A stretch of DNA of 64,000 nt from Magnetovibrio sp. PR-2 (GCF_036689815.1 NZ_JBAHUR010000013.1:1-64000), one strand, 5' to 3'; shown: positions 51,078 to 60,341, counted from the first letter of the stretch. The notes: generated by a model from the letters alone, not told the origin. Program-made: numbers and translations.

Positions 51078-51238
51078 GGGTGATGTCCTCTTTAAATGAA
51101 CCAATCTGTACAACAATATATAAGTGGCTTGCGCGTGTGCTGAAAGAGCTTACATTCTCGATCATTCAGAAAATTCATTTTGCGCCGCGACTGCGTTCCT
51201 TCAATCCTTTCAAGTCCGGCCACCAGGAGCCCGCCAGC

Positions 51239-52195
51239 GTGACCGATATGCCCGACAACGCCGTTGAAATTCGCGGTTTATCAAAGACTTATGCAGCCTC
51301 CGGCAAGCAAACTGAAATGCACGCCTTAAAGGGCTTGGACTTGGATATCCCGCGCGGTTCGTTCTTTGGCCTGTTGGGCCCCAACGGGGCGGGCAAGTCG
51401 ACGCTGATCAATATCTTGGCCGGATTGGTCCTCAAATCGTCCGGAACGGTGCGAATCTGGGACTATGACATCACCGATGCCCCACGCCGGGCCAAACGCT
51501 CCATCGGCATTGTGCCCCAAGAGCTTAACATCGATCCCTACTTTTCACCCCGCGAAGCGTTGGAAGTCCAGGCCGGCCTTTACGGCGTGCCCAAATCCCA
51601 ACGCCGCACCGAAGAAATTTTAGAGGCCGTGGGCCTCATGGACAAGGCCGATGCCTATGCCCGTCGCCTGTCGGGGGGCATGCGCCGCCGCCTGTTGGTC
51701 GCCAAAGCCCTGGTCCACACGCCGCCCGTACTGGTCTTGGACGAGCCCACCGCCGGGGTCGATGTAGAGCTGCGCCGTCAATTGTGGGACTACGTGCGCC
51801 GCTTGAACGAAGACGGCACCACGGTGCTGCTCACCACCCACTATTTGGAAGAAGCCGAAGAACTGTGCGACCGCATCGCCATTATCAATCACGGCCAAGT
51901 GATTGCGTGTGACGAGACCAAAAACTTGATGGGCAAGCTCGACAGCAAGTGCGTCAACGTCATGCTGACCGACGATTTAGACGACATACCCGACCCCTTG
52001 GCCGCATTGGGTGCACAGCTGATCGGCCCGCGCGAATTGCAGTTCACCTATCAACCCAGCCATACCCAGACCTCCGACATCATCTCCGCCGTTCAAGACG
52101 CAGGCTTAACGTTCGCCGAGCTCACCACCAAAGAGCCGGAGCTGGAAGACATCTTTGTGCAGCTGACCAGCCAACCGGACCAAGATCGCGCCTAG
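51239..52195 (+). CDS. ABC transporter ATPase, ABC-2 exporter type
   Basis: The 318-residue protein (GTG at 51239, AGGAG 10 bases upstream; ATG at 51248 is an alternative) has Walker A GPNGAGKST, Q-loop IVPQELNI, signature LSGGMRRRLLVAKAL, Walker B LVLDEPTAGVD and switch His (LTTHYLEEAEEL). The pattern is that of drug, lipid or polysaccharide exporters of the ABC-2 group (YadG/NodI type). No matching permease gene is next to it, so the partner is elsewhere. An in-frame extension to 51059 is GC-poor and not conserved-looking. Last 120 residues hold the usual ABC-2 C-terminal domain. Confidence 0.87.
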   Translation: MTDMPDNAVEIRGLSKTYAASGKQTEMHALKGLDLDIPRGSFFGLLGPNGAGKSTLINILAGLVLKSSGTVRIWDYDITDAPRRAKRSIGIVPQELNIDPYFSPREALEVQAGLYGVPKSQRRTEEILEAVGLMDKADAYARRLSGGMRRRLLVAKALVHTPPVLVLDEPTAGVDVELRRQLWDYVRRLNEDGTTVLLTTHYLEEAEELCDRIAIINHGQVIACDETKNLMGKLDSKCVNVMLTDDLDDIPDPLAALGAQLIGPRELQFTYQPSHTQTSDIISAVQDAGLTFAELTTKEPELEDIFVQLTSQPDQDRA

Positions 52196-52244
52196 GCTCA
52201 GGGCATGATATACTTCGGTTTTCACATAACCGTTCAGCTGCAAA

Positions 52245-52928
52245 ATGTCCCCTTCCGCCGATCATCCGCCCTATGTGGGCAAGCTCATCAAGGACGTCGC
52301 TCAGGTCTCTGAGACGGCCCTAAAGGACGTCGGCAGCGCCGCAGAGCTTGCTCAGATCTGTGAAGGTATTTACGGATTTGCCGCGGATATATTAGGCGCC
52401 ATCATCGCCCAAGACCCTCCGCCGAAACCCATCGATTGCCAGGCGGGCTGTTGGTATTGCTGCACCTCCCCACAAGTCTTAGCCCTGCCCGTTGAAGTCT
52501 TGGCCGTGGCTTATACTTTAACACAAGGCCACACCCCCCGTGCGCTCACCGATCTGTTTGACCACCACCGCTCAAACACATTTGTCGACCTCACGTCCGA
52601 AGGACGCATTTGCCCTTTGTTGCAAGACAGCGCGTGCAGTGCCTACAGCGTACGCCCATCCCCATGCCGTGGCTTTAACGCTTATGATCACACCGCGTGC
52701 AAGTCGAAAAAGGTGGATGGCCTTGAGGCTAAAATCGTCGGTTATGCCCCCCAAGGTTTGATCTATCAAGCCGCCATGACTGGGCTGGCTTTGGGGTGCG
52801 ACAACATCGGTCTCGATAATGAACTGGTTGACCTGCCATCTGCACTGTTGGTTGCACATGGCGATCTTGAGGGGTGCACAGAACGTTGGTTAACAGGTAA
52901 AAGAGTATTCGCGCCGCCATCTTCTTAA
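52245..52928 (+). CDS. YkgJ-type cysteine-cluster protein
   Basis: The 227-residue protein has the CxxxCxxCC-type cluster (DCQAGCWYCCTSPQVLALPVEV) and later Cys pairs (CPLLQDSACSAYSVRPSPCRGF, HTACK), the signature of the YkgJ (CxxCxxCC, DUF UPF0153-like) family, thought to bind Zn or an Fe-S cluster. The N-terminal 60 residues are helical. The function of the family is unknown. It lies 49 bases after the ABC ATPase on the same strand. Confidence 0.8.
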   Translation: MSPSADHPPYVGKLIKDVAQVSETALKDVGSAAELAQICEGIYGFAADILGAIIAQDPPPKPIDCQAGCWYCCTSPQVLALPVEVLAVAYTLTQGHTPRALTDLFDHHRSNTFVDLTSEGRICPLLQDSACSAYSVRPSPCRGFNAYDHTACKSKKVDGLEAKIVGYAPQGLIYQAAMTGLALGCDNIGLDNELVDLPSALLVAHGDLEGCTERWLTGKRVFAPPSS

Positions 52929-52947
52929 TCGCCGGGAACGCCAGCAC

Positions 52948-54219
52948 ATGAACAAAGACAGTTTGCGCATCGGGTTTTTATCTCTGGTCATTTTGTTGGC
53001 CGGTTTTGTTTTCGCTTATCAATTTGTCGAGCCCGCACCGCCGAAAACCATCACCATTGCGTCCGGTGGGCCAACAGGGGCTTACAACGCTTTTGCCAAC
53101 CGCTACGCCGAAAGCTTGGCTGCGCAGGGCATTACACTCAATGTTTTGGAAACCGCAGGCTCCATCGAAAATATTGAGCTGCTCAATTCCGGCAAAGCCG
53201 ATGTGGCGTTTGTGCAAGGCGGAACGGGAGACGCCGAAGCGTCGCCCAACTTGGTGTCTTTGGGCGCGCTGTATTATGAGCCGCTGTGGCTGTTTGTGAA
53301 CAAGAAGCACAAGGTTAAACGCCTCAGCGATCTCAAAAATTTGCGCGTTGCCGCCGGGGCTGAAGGCAGCGGCACCTGGGCCGTGGTGCGCCAGTTGTTG
53401 GAGATCAACAACATTAATACAGAAGACAAACGCATCCGCCACTTAAGCTCGAAAGAAGCCGTCGGCGCACTGAAGGATGGCAAAGTGGATGCGGCGTTTT
53501 TTGTCACCTCACCGACGTCCGGCGTCATTCAAGACCTGATCAAACGCAAAAACTTCCGCCTGATTGATTTTTCCCGCGCGAGCGCCTATGTGCACCAACA
53601 CCGATATTTATCTGCGCTCACCCTTTATGAAGGTGTGATTGATTTGGCTAAAAATGTGCCCGCGCAAAACGTCACGCTTCTGGCCCCGGCGGCGACCTTG
53701 GCTGCGCACAAAGACCTACATCCAGCACTTCAGACCTTATTGGTCAAAACGGCATCGTCCATTCATACCGATGGTGGCATCTTTGAAGAACCAGGCGCGT
53801 TCCCCTCGACCAACTTCTTGGATTTTCCCTTAAGCAGTGATGCCAAACGCTATATCGAAAACGGACCGTCGTTTTTAGAACGTTACTTGCCGTTTTGGGC
53901 GGCCGTTTTGGTGGACCGTTTAAAGGTCATGATCATCCCCTTGATCACGCTGATGATCCCGCTGGGCAAAATCTTGCCGCCAGCCTATCGCTGGCGCATC
54001 CGTTCGCGCATCTATCGCTGGTACAAAGACCTGATCCGCATCGAACGCGAAGTCTTGGCCGCCGAAAGCATCATCGAAAAAACCCAGATGATGGAACAGC
54101 TCGACACCATGCGCAATGAAGTGCGCGAACTGGCCGTGCCTTTGTCCTATACCGACGAAGTCTACAATCTGCGTCTGCACATCGACCAAGTCATCCGCGA
54201 TTTGGAAGAGCAGCGCTGA
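52948..54219 (+). CDS. membrane-anchored TAXI-family binding protein
   Basis: The 423-residue protein has an N-terminal membrane anchor (residues about 8-27) instead of a cleaved signal. A TAXI (TRAP-associated extracytoplasmic immunogenic) binding domain covers about 35-300 (ITIASGGPTGAYNAFANRYAESL, AGSIENIELLNSGKADVAFVQGG). A second membrane helix lies at about 320-345 (LKVMIIPLITLMIPLGKIL), then a coiled cytoplasmic tail of about 80 residues (IEREVLAAESIIEKTQMMEQLDTMRNEVRELA). No TRAP permease is next to it. The anchored, tailed form suggests sensing or complex formation rather than simple uptake. It starts 19 bases after the YkgJ gene. Confidence 0.8.
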   Translation: MNKDSLRIGFLSLVILLAGFVFAYQFVEPAPPKTITIASGGPTGAYNAFANRYAESLAAQGITLNVLETAGSIENIELLNSGKADVAFVQGGTGDAEASPNLVSLGALYYEPLWLFVNKKHKVKRLSDLKNLRVAAGAEGSGTWAVVRQLLEINNINTEDKRIRHLSSKEAVGALKDGKVDAAFFVTSPTSGVIQDLIKRKNFRLIDFSRASAYVHQHRYLSALTLYEGVIDLAKNVPAQNVTLLAPAATLAAHKDLHPALQTLLVKTASSIHTDGGIFEEPGAFPSTNFLDFPLSSDAKRYIENGPSFLERYLPFWAAVLVDRLKVMIIPLITLMIPLGKILPPAYRWRIRSRIYRWYKDLIRIEREVLAAESIIEKTQMMEQLDTMRNEVRELAVPLSYTDEVYNLRLHIDQVIRDLEEQR

Positions 54220-54264
54220 TGCCGTTGTTCGCCCTACGCCCAACGGGCGTACATATGCATGGAC

Positions 54265-54301
54265 AAAAAACCCTCCGCCGTTCAGGCGGAGGGGGTTTTT
54301 T
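54265..54301. terminator. bidirectional intrinsic terminator
   Basis: CCCTCCGCC / GGCGGAGGG stem (54271-54279 and 54285-54293), loop GTTCA, flanked by A6 on the left and T6 on the right. It ends both the TAXI transcript and the convergent DsrC-like transcript. Confidence 0.9.
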
Positions 54302-54322
54302 AAGTCATTGCACAAAGGGGCC

Positions 54323-54652
54323 TCAGTAGCCGCCTTTGCGTTTGGTTTCCGGCAATCCAGCAATTTTTGTGGCTTGTTTGGACGGTTGCATTGGGAACAA
54401 CTCGTATAGATCTTTCGTCGACGGCTTCGCACCCCAGATTTTCGCCATGGCCTTGACCATGTTGCGTTCGTTGGGTTGGCTGGCGTTGTTGTTGATGTAC
54501 TCATCACGCAAGAATTTGATCAAATCCCAGTGCTTATCGCTCAACTCGGCAATGTTTTCAGTGACGGCAATTTCCTTCGCCACGTCTTCGCTCCAGTCTT
54601 CCAAATTGACCAGAAAGCCTTTTTCGGTTTGGTCCAAATCAGCGTATGCCAT
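54323..54652 (-). CDS. DsrC/TusE-family protein without cysteines
   Basis: The 109-residue protein matches DsrC/TusE along its length: EDWSEDVAKEIA, then LSDKHWDLIKFLRDEYI and the C-terminal block LYELFPMQPSKQATKIAGLP. In TusE and DsrC the C-terminal arm carries the sulfur-carrying Cys near the end and, in DsrC, a second Cys in the xACKIAGLP block. Here that block reads ATKIAGLP and the arm ends KRKGGY. The whole protein has no Cys. It cannot carry sulfur as known and may be a regulator, as proposed for cysteine-less members (RspA-type). GAGAGGAAA precedes the ATG. No other Tus or Dsr gene is near. Confidence 0.85.
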   Translation of the reverse strand: MAYADLDQTEKGFLVNLEDWSEDVAKEIAVTENIAELSDKHWDLIKFLRDEYINNNASQPNERNMVKAMAKIWGAKPSTKDLYELFPMQPSKQATKIAGLPETKRKGGY

Positions 54653-54780
54653 AATGTTTCCTCTCTGTCCTATCGTCGTCTTGTGAGGGCAGGCTTTGCG
54701 CCGGCCACTTTATATGAGATAGGACTAATATAGAGAGCTCTTTTGGGATTTTCTAGTCCGAGCCGACAAAAATGAGCGGA

Positions 54781-56031
54781 TTACTCGCCGAAAAATTCCA
54801 GCAGCCATTCCATCTCATCTTCCGTCAGCGGAAATTTCCCGCCTTGGGGTTTGAGGGTGCCCACAGGTTTTAAGCCGCCCAAACGTTTTTGCATGATGAT
54901 GATGTCATCGGGCTGCATCCCGGCTTTCCACGTCAGCGAAACCAAGGCCTTGGCATTTTCGGACGTAGCGATTTTTTCGATGGCCCCGGGGGAGCGATCG
55001 CTCAACACGGCCAACGCGGAAATGGCGTATTCTTTCTGCCCCGCCTTAAGGGCACTTTCGACCATGGCGGGCTCCAGTTTGCCTTCTTTGAACAGACGCT
55101 TGGCCTTGGCGTAGGGTGGTTCTGCGGCTTTGGCGGCATCGTCTTCGGCGGCAAGATCCAACCGCCAAGAGACTTCTTCACGCACGGCCTTGGCGGTTTC
55201 AGCGTCAAGATCTTTGCGGCTCAACAGGGCCTTGATCAAATGATCGGCAACAAAATCGGCCAAACGCAAGGCCACGCCTTTGGGCAAGGTCGGGCGGTGT
55301 ACCAACGGTTCTTGCAAGGACTGAACGGATTTGGATTTATCGCAAATACGCTCCAGCAGGTCTTCTTTGATCGCCGCCGTACCGTTGCCCAGCAATTCAG
55401 CCACGGCCGCCGTATCGCCGGACGCAAAGATGTCTTCCATGACCTCGTCGGTGAGATTTGCCCGCTTGGAAATGGCGCTGATCGCACCGTCGGCGGGGTT
55501 GAGATCAATAATCTGGCGGAGATCGCGTTCCGTCAGAACCGGAGAGTTTTCCAACACCGGGGCACACACCACCAGCTCGCTGTCTTCGGCCAAATGGCGA
55601 ATAACTTCGGGCGGTGCATCGCCCATGTCTTTGAGGGTATCGGCAACGATTTGGCGCACTTTCGTGGCTTGGTCACGTGCCAGGTTTTCCAGCGCCTCAT
55701 AGGTGGATCGGCGGATGGTGTCGACTTCGTTGGCGCTCAGGCCCGGCGCAAGTTTTGAGATTTTCGACGCCAGCCCGGAGCGCACATCGTCATCGTCGTC
55801 CTTGGTCAGCAGCAAGTCCGCTTGGCGTGGGGTCGCATCGTTTTGCGCGATGGCCGCGCGTACGGTAGAGACCTTGTCGGTCGCCAGGAAATAGAGGATT
55901 TCGGGCTGTGCCTTAGGATGCTCGGCGACTTCTTGGCGCACCTTCACATCCTTGCTGGAGGCCAATTCCTTGGCTTCTTCATAATCCAGCGTATTGCCTT
56001 TGCGGAATTTATCCAACAAGCCTTTGAGCAT
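54781..56031 (-). CDS. DUF2336 protein (paralogue 2)
   Basis: The 416-residue protein is a second DUF2336 member and parallels the 22796 gene: KGLLDKFRKGNTLDYEEAKELASS, then VRQEVAEHPKAQPEILYFLATD and VRAAIAQNDATPRQADLLLTKD, ending TEDEMEWLLEFFGE. The ATG at 56031 aligns with the start of paralogue 1; an extension to 56082 is not supported. HEAT-like helical repeats suggest a binding scaffold. The function is unknown. It lies next to the tRNA gene and the island, on the host side. Confidence 0.82.
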   Translation of the reverse strand: MLKGLLDKFRKGNTLDYEEAKELASSKDVKVRQEVAEHPKAQPEILYFLATDKVSTVRAAIAQNDATPRQADLLLTKDDDDDVRSGLASKISKLAPGLSANEVDTIRRSTYEALENLARDQATKVRQIVADTLKDMGDAPPEVIRHLAEDSELVVCAPVLENSPVLTERDLRQIIDLNPADGAISAISKRANLTDEVMEDIFASGDTAAVAELLGNGTAAIKEDLLERICDKSKSVQSLQEPLVHRPTLPKGVALRLADFVADHLIKALLSRKDLDAETAKAVREEVSWRLDLAAEDDAAKAAEPPYAKAKRLFKEGKLEPAMVESALKAGQKEYAISALAVLSDRSPGAIEKIATSENAKALVSLTWKAGMQPDDIIIMQKRLGGLKPVGTLKPQGGKFPLTEDEMEWLLEFFGE

Positions 56032-56198
56032 GTTTTTTTGCCCTTTTTTCCCTGCAAAACCCCGCGTTGAGGTCCTGAGCACATCTAAACGCCTAATCCC
56101 CTCATATCATTAACCGTTTTTTGGCGGGGGGCAAGCCTCTGAATTGCGTATTCGCGTCTTGCGCGGGGCGGGGGGTGAGGGTAATGTGCACGGCGCAA

Positions 56199-56275
<77 letters not shown>

Positions 56276-56378
56276 TTTTTCCTATTGTTTTCAATGGGTT
56301 ACATAGGCGCAAATTTGATGAAATCTCCAAAACGTCAAGCTGGCACACATACGGCACACTTGAAGGAGATTTCAGGCT

Positions 56379-57398
56379 ATGGCGACTTATCGTAAACGCA
56401 GCAACAGGTGGCACGTCCAGGTTCGGCGTACCGGACACCCCTCCCAAACCAAAAGCTTTATATCCAAAGCAGATGCACAGATATGGGCGCGGCAAATTGA
56501 AGCCGAAATGGACAAGGCTGTCCTACCAACTGATATCCGAGCACTAGACCAACTGACCGTCGCAGACTTGATTAAGCGATACAGGGATAACGTCACCATT
56601 AATAAACGGGGTGTGGCGTCGGAGAAGAAGCGACTGGAAGTCTTCCTGCGCTATGAGTGGGCCGACAAATCCCTCAAGCAGACCACCCCTCAAACTTTCG
56701 CCAGTTACCGCGATGAGCGCCTCAAGCAAGTGCGCCCTGCTACAGTGGTGCGGGAACTGGGCATCCTGCGATCAATCTTCGCTACGGCAATCAATGAATG
56801 GAATATCCCAATCCCTGAAAACCCGTTGGTTAAGGTCCGCAAACCTAAACAACCGGAAGCTCGGGACAGGCGACTACAGGAAGGTGAACTTGAACGCCTA
56901 CTCTTGGCTTGTGAAGACACCCGGAGGGATTGGTTACGTCCCTGTATCCTAATCGCCATTGAAACAGGGATGAGACGCGGTGAAATCCTGAATGTGAAAT
57001 GGCAGGACGTAAACCTGGACGCTTCAACACTAACCATCCCGGTTACAAAGACAGGCCATTCAAGATGCATCCCTCTCACACCAGAAGCCGTGGCGATACT
57101 TCAAGATCGTTGGGATGATGAGTTTGAGCAGACTGACGTGGTCTTTCCAGCGAGCGCAAATGCCTTCAGGTTGTCCTGGGAGCGCTGTAAGCGCCGGGTG
57201 GCTAAGACCTACCCCGAAATAAAAGACCTACGCTTCCACGATCTCCGACACGAGGCAGTATCCCGTTTCTTTGAGATGGGATTGTCCGTTCCCGAAGTAG
57301 CGCTTATTAGCGGACACCGCGATCCGAGAATGCTATTCCGATATACGCACCTTAAGGCTGAAGACATTGTCGAGAAATTGGCTCTGCAAAATCAGTAA
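56379..57398 (+). CDS. tyrosine site-specific integrase
   Basis: The 339-residue recombinase has an N-terminal arm-type DNA-binding part (about 1-60; TYRKRSNRWHVQVRRTGHPSQTK), a SAM-like core-binding domain (about 65-160) and a catalytic domain. Catalytic residues are Arg (ETGMRRGEI), HxxR (FHDLRHEAVSRF), His (ISGHRDPRML) and the Tyr nucleophile (FRYTHLKAED). It integrates the island into the 3' end of the upstream tRNA gene. It is read away from the tRNA, as in many phage- and island-type integrases. The ATG follows AGGAGA with a longer spacer. Confidence 0.93.
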   Translation: MATYRKRSNRWHVQVRRTGHPSQTKSFISKADAQIWARQIEAEMDKAVLPTDIRALDQLTVADLIKRYRDNVTINKRGVASEKKRLEVFLRYEWADKSLKQTTPQTFASYRDERLKQVRPATVVRELGILRSIFATAINEWNIPIPENPLVKVRKPKQPEARDRRLQEGELERLLLACEDTRRDWLRPCILIAIETGMRRGEILNVKWQDVNLDASTLTIPVTKTGHSRCIPLTPEAVAILQDRWDDEFEQTDVVFPASANAFRLSWERCKRRVAKTYPEIKDLRFHDLRHEAVSRFFEMGLSVPEVALISGHRDPRMLFRYTHLKAEDIVEKLALQNQ

Positions 57399-57573
57399 AA
57401 CATGCCTGTTGAAAGCATCATAAACAAACAACCACTCAATATATTTAATGCGTTGAATCTATTGAGTTTGTTTAATTGCTCTCCCCTAGTGTAACAGAAA
57501 CGCCTCCAACTAATCAGAACCCTCTTTTTTTATAAAGAGAACTGGTGGTGTTTGATTTCCAAAAAATGACTGG

Positions 57574-57605
57574 ACGGTCCCTGCAAAAGTAGGGGCCGTT
57601 TTTTT
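57574..57605 (+). terminator. intrinsic terminator after the integrase region
   Basis: ACGGTCCCT / AGGGGCCGT (one G-T pair), 8-base loop, then T7. It separates the integrase from the helicase gene. The helicase ATG at 57626 follows AAGGAG with good spacing. Within 57399-57573 no gene is seen. Confidence 0.85.
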
Positions 57606-57625
57606 ATGAACAAGAAGGAGCATTC

Positions 57626-59542
57626 ATGACAGTTAACACTTATGACTTTGTTGAAGCGATGGACCATCACTGGACAGTAAATTTAGGCAATGTCAGCAGC
57701 AAAAATTTACGAGCTACTTGGCTACAAATGGGAAGCACATTTAACGATCAATGTACCCGCGCCAATCCAAAATTATGGCAAATTCTACAGCCCGCTACAG
57801 GCACCGGGAAAAGCCAAGGAACGGCGGTCTATTGTTCCATGCTTGCCGAACTTTCAACTGAAATCACAATTGAACATATTATGAAGTCGTCACAAGCCAC
57901 AGACCTACATCCTGGGGTGCTAATCGTTACACGGCAAATTAAAGATGCTGAAAATATGGCTGCACAAATCAATGAGCTGGCGGGTAAAGAAACGGCGCGG
58001 GCAAGCCATAGCGAGAGCCAACTCTCTGAAGCAGAAATTACTTCAACCCCGGTTCTTATTATTACACATGCTGCTTATACGAATGCCTTAAGCAGTGCCA
58101 GCTCAGAGGTTGGAAACGATCTCCGACTACGATTGCTGCATCAATGGTTTCATAAAGAACGCGATCTTATCATCATTGATGAGGCCCCAGATTTGATCGA
58201 AACAACACAGGTCAATATCGAACACTTAAAACAAGTTTTGGGGCACATTCCTGAAGCTATAGCAAATCGTTTTCCTGAAGAGATTGCATACCTAAACAAT
58301 TTGCTCGCATGGATGAAAGGCCTGCCTTCGGAAGGTTCACGCGAACAGATGCTTCCCGATAAAAATATGCTTTCGAGGCAACCTGATTTTTCGGCGCTTC
58401 GCAAAGCCATCAAAGGTCAAGCTTTAGATTGTAGTGTTGTAAAACGTCGTGATTTCGATGTGAACAAGAACCTCCACGAAATTATTACGGAAACTTTGAA
58501 ATCGATTGCAAGCTTGGGAGATGATTGGTGCATGTATGCACAGTCAGGAAAACAAGGAACACTAAATCATGCTCGACATATTCTGCCAGTAGATCATCCA
58601 GGTGCTGTGATTTTGGACGCAACTGCATCAACAAATTTATTGCACCACCTTTTTGAAGATCAGATGGAGATAATTCCAACACCAGAGCAAGCACGGAATT
58701 ACACCAATGTAACCTTGCATGGTTCGCAAGGTCACCGTCTGGGGAAAGGCTTTCTCACAAATAGAAAGAATGTAAAAAATGAAGCTGAGAAAATTGCCGC
58801 TTTTGCTTCTTCTCTTGCACCAAACTCCGAAGGAGTATTTGTCTGCTGTCATAAAGACTTAGAATATCAATTAGTAGGTAACAGCACATTCGAGGTCAGT
58901 CATTGGGGTGCTATTGATGGCCTGAATAAATGGCAGGACTGTGATACTGCAATCATCTTTGGGCTTCCATACCGGGGTAATATTTGGGCAGCAAATGCAT
59001 TCATGGCCGTTCAAGGTCCACAAAGTACAGAATGGCTTGGAGATACAGGTAACAGGCCTTTTGGACAATTCACGGATATTTTGCACGAGCTAAATGTAGG
59101 CGTGATTTCAACAAGCATTATTCAAGCCATCAACCGTGTGCGGTGTCGGCGTGTTGTCGATCAGGTTGGCAACTGCCCAATCACCAATGTCTACATTCCC
59201 TTGCCGAATGGAAAACTTGGTACGGAAATTCTAGACCATATACAAACAGCAATGCCGGGTATTCAGGTTCTGGATTGGAAATATGCAGGAGCTACTCGTA
59301 AGGTACGAAAGCTTAAGCATGCGGCTTCTCTGGTTGCATTCCTAAACAACAGCATTCCAGGAAAAATCCCAGCCCATGAACTCAGAAAAGAAACTGGTAT
59401 CCCGAAGAGTTCATTCGAAAAGATGATTGTGAAGATCAAGAATGAAGCCTCAGACATCTATTCAGATTTAATGGGCATCGGCGTCACCTATCAAGTCGAA
59501 GGGGTTGGACGTGGGGCCAAATCATATTTTCTAAAATCATAA
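57626..59542 (+). CDS. SF2-type helicase/ATPase of the island
   Basis: The 638-residue protein has Walker A ATGTGKSQG (about 53-62), motif Ia region (GVLIVTRQIKDAENM), motif II IIIDEAPDLI, and a late motif VI-like box (QAINRVRCRRVVDQ). This is the order of superfamily 2 helicases or translocases. The C-terminal about 90 residues could be a helix-turn-helix (ELRKETGIPKSSFEKMIVKI). I do not recognise a named subfamily. AAGGAG sits before the ATG. The HNH gene starts 7 bases after it, so the two probably act together in DNA processing, replication of the element, or defence. Confidence 0.75.
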   Translation: MTVNTYDFVEAMDHHWTVNLGNVSSKNLRATWLQMGSTFNDQCTRANPKLWQILQPATGTGKSQGTAVYCSMLAELSTEITIEHIMKSSQATDLHPGVLIVTRQIKDAENMAAQINELAGKETARASHSESQLSEAEITSTPVLIITHAAYTNALSSASSEVGNDLRLRLLHQWFHKERDLIIIDEAPDLIETTQVNIEHLKQVLGHIPEAIANRFPEEIAYLNNLLAWMKGLPSEGSREQMLPDKNMLSRQPDFSALRKAIKGQALDCSVVKRRDFDVNKNLHEIITETLKSIASLGDDWCMYAQSGKQGTLNHARHILPVDHPGAVILDATASTNLLHHLFEDQMEIIPTPEQARNYTNVTLHGSQGHRLGKGFLTNRKNVKNEAEKIAAFASSLAPNSEGVFVCCHKDLEYQLVGNSTFEVSHWGAIDGLNKWQDCDTAIIFGLPYRGNIWAANAFMAVQGPQSTEWLGDTGNRPFGQFTDILHELNVGVISTSIIQAINRVRCRRVVDQVGNCPITNVYIPLPNGKLGTEILDHIQTAMPGIQVLDWKYAGATRKVRKLKHAASLVAFLNNSIPGKIPAHELRKETGIPKSSFEKMIVKIKNEASDIYSDLMGIGVTYQVEGVGRGAKSYFLKS

Positions 59543-59549
59543 GGAATTG

Positions 59550-60029
59550 ATGACAGACAAACGAATAAACCAACCACAAAAGATTTCGCGACAAGAGGCC
59601 GCCCAGTGCGGCCTTTCGCGTTTCTATACTGGCAAGCCCTGTAAGTCAGGTCACCTTGCCGAACGATACGTCAGCAACAAACAATGTGTTGCCTGCAATG
59701 CAGAGAAAGCCCGTGAACGAGAACAGAGGCGCTCTAGGATCGATCCAGCCTATCGGATGTATCGGAATGTCCAGAGGCGTTCAGGGCAAGCCCTGAGAGG
59801 TAAACACAGCCCTTCTAGAGCACTGGGCTGCACAAGCCGAAAACTCTCAACCCATATCCAGGCAAAATTTACGGAAGGAATGAGCTGGGCTAAATACGGA
59901 CAGTGGGAAGTTGATCACATTATCCCTCTGTCTGCGGCCAAGGATGAACAAGACCTCATCAACCTGTGCAGCTACACAAACCTACAACCACTTTGGAAAC
60001 GACAGAACCGGATCAAGGGCGGGGCATAA
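59550..60029 (+). CDS. HNH endonuclease-like protein
   Basis: The 159-residue protein (ATG 59550 after AAGGA; a TTG at 59547 is less likely) ends with an HNH core: WEVDHIIPLSAAKDEQDLIN, then CSYTNLQPLWKRQNRIKGG. The N-terminal half has a Cys/His set (GKPCKSGHLAERY, QCVACNAEK) that looks like a zinc-binding module. HNH proteins of this size nick or cut DNA and are common in phages and islands. It is coupled with the helicase gene upstream. Target unknown. Confidence 0.82.
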   Translation: MTDKRINQPQKISRQEAAQCGLSRFYTGKPCKSGHLAERYVSNKQCVACNAEKAREREQRRSRIDPAYRMYRNVQRRSGQALRGKHSPSRALGCTSRKLSTHIQAKFTEGMSWAKYGQWEVDHIIPLSAAKDEQDLINLCSYTNLQPLWKRQNRIKGGA

Positions 60030-60094
60030 GCTCCGTCCATCCGGGCACTGTATCTATTTTGTTTCGAAGAGAACCAACGGAAAAAGAGAGATGG

Positions 60095-60307
60095 TTAGCA
60101 ACCGTCCATAAGCTCTGACGGTGTTGTACCCAAAGCTTTTGCCAAACGCCCTATAGCTTGAATGCTAAGGTCCTTTCGTTTCCCAGACTCGATCTCACTG
60201 ATGTAGGCCTGACTAACACCCATTTCATGGGAAAGGGTCTCTTGCGTAAGTCCAGCCAACTTGCGCAGAGCTTTTACGTTTTTTCCGAATGTATGCTCAA
60301 TCCCCAT
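60095..60307 (-). CDS. XRE-family transcription regulator
   Basis: The 70-residue protein is a single helix-turn-helix of the XRE/Cro kind (FGKNVKALRKLAGLTQETLSHEMGVSQAYISEIESGKR, then LGTTPSELMDGC). It is divergent from the Sel1-repeat gene and an inverted repeat lies between them, so it probably controls itself and that gene, perhaps as the island's lysogeny-type or addiction-type repressor. It ends 66 bases after the HNH gene on the opposite strand. Confidence 0.88.
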   Translation of the reverse strand: MGIEHTFGKNVKALRKLAGLTQETLSHEMGVSQAYISEIESGKRKDLSIQAIGRLAKALGTTPSELMDGC

Positions 60308-60341
60308 CCTTCAAATGGACAGCGATTTACTTTGCACGACA

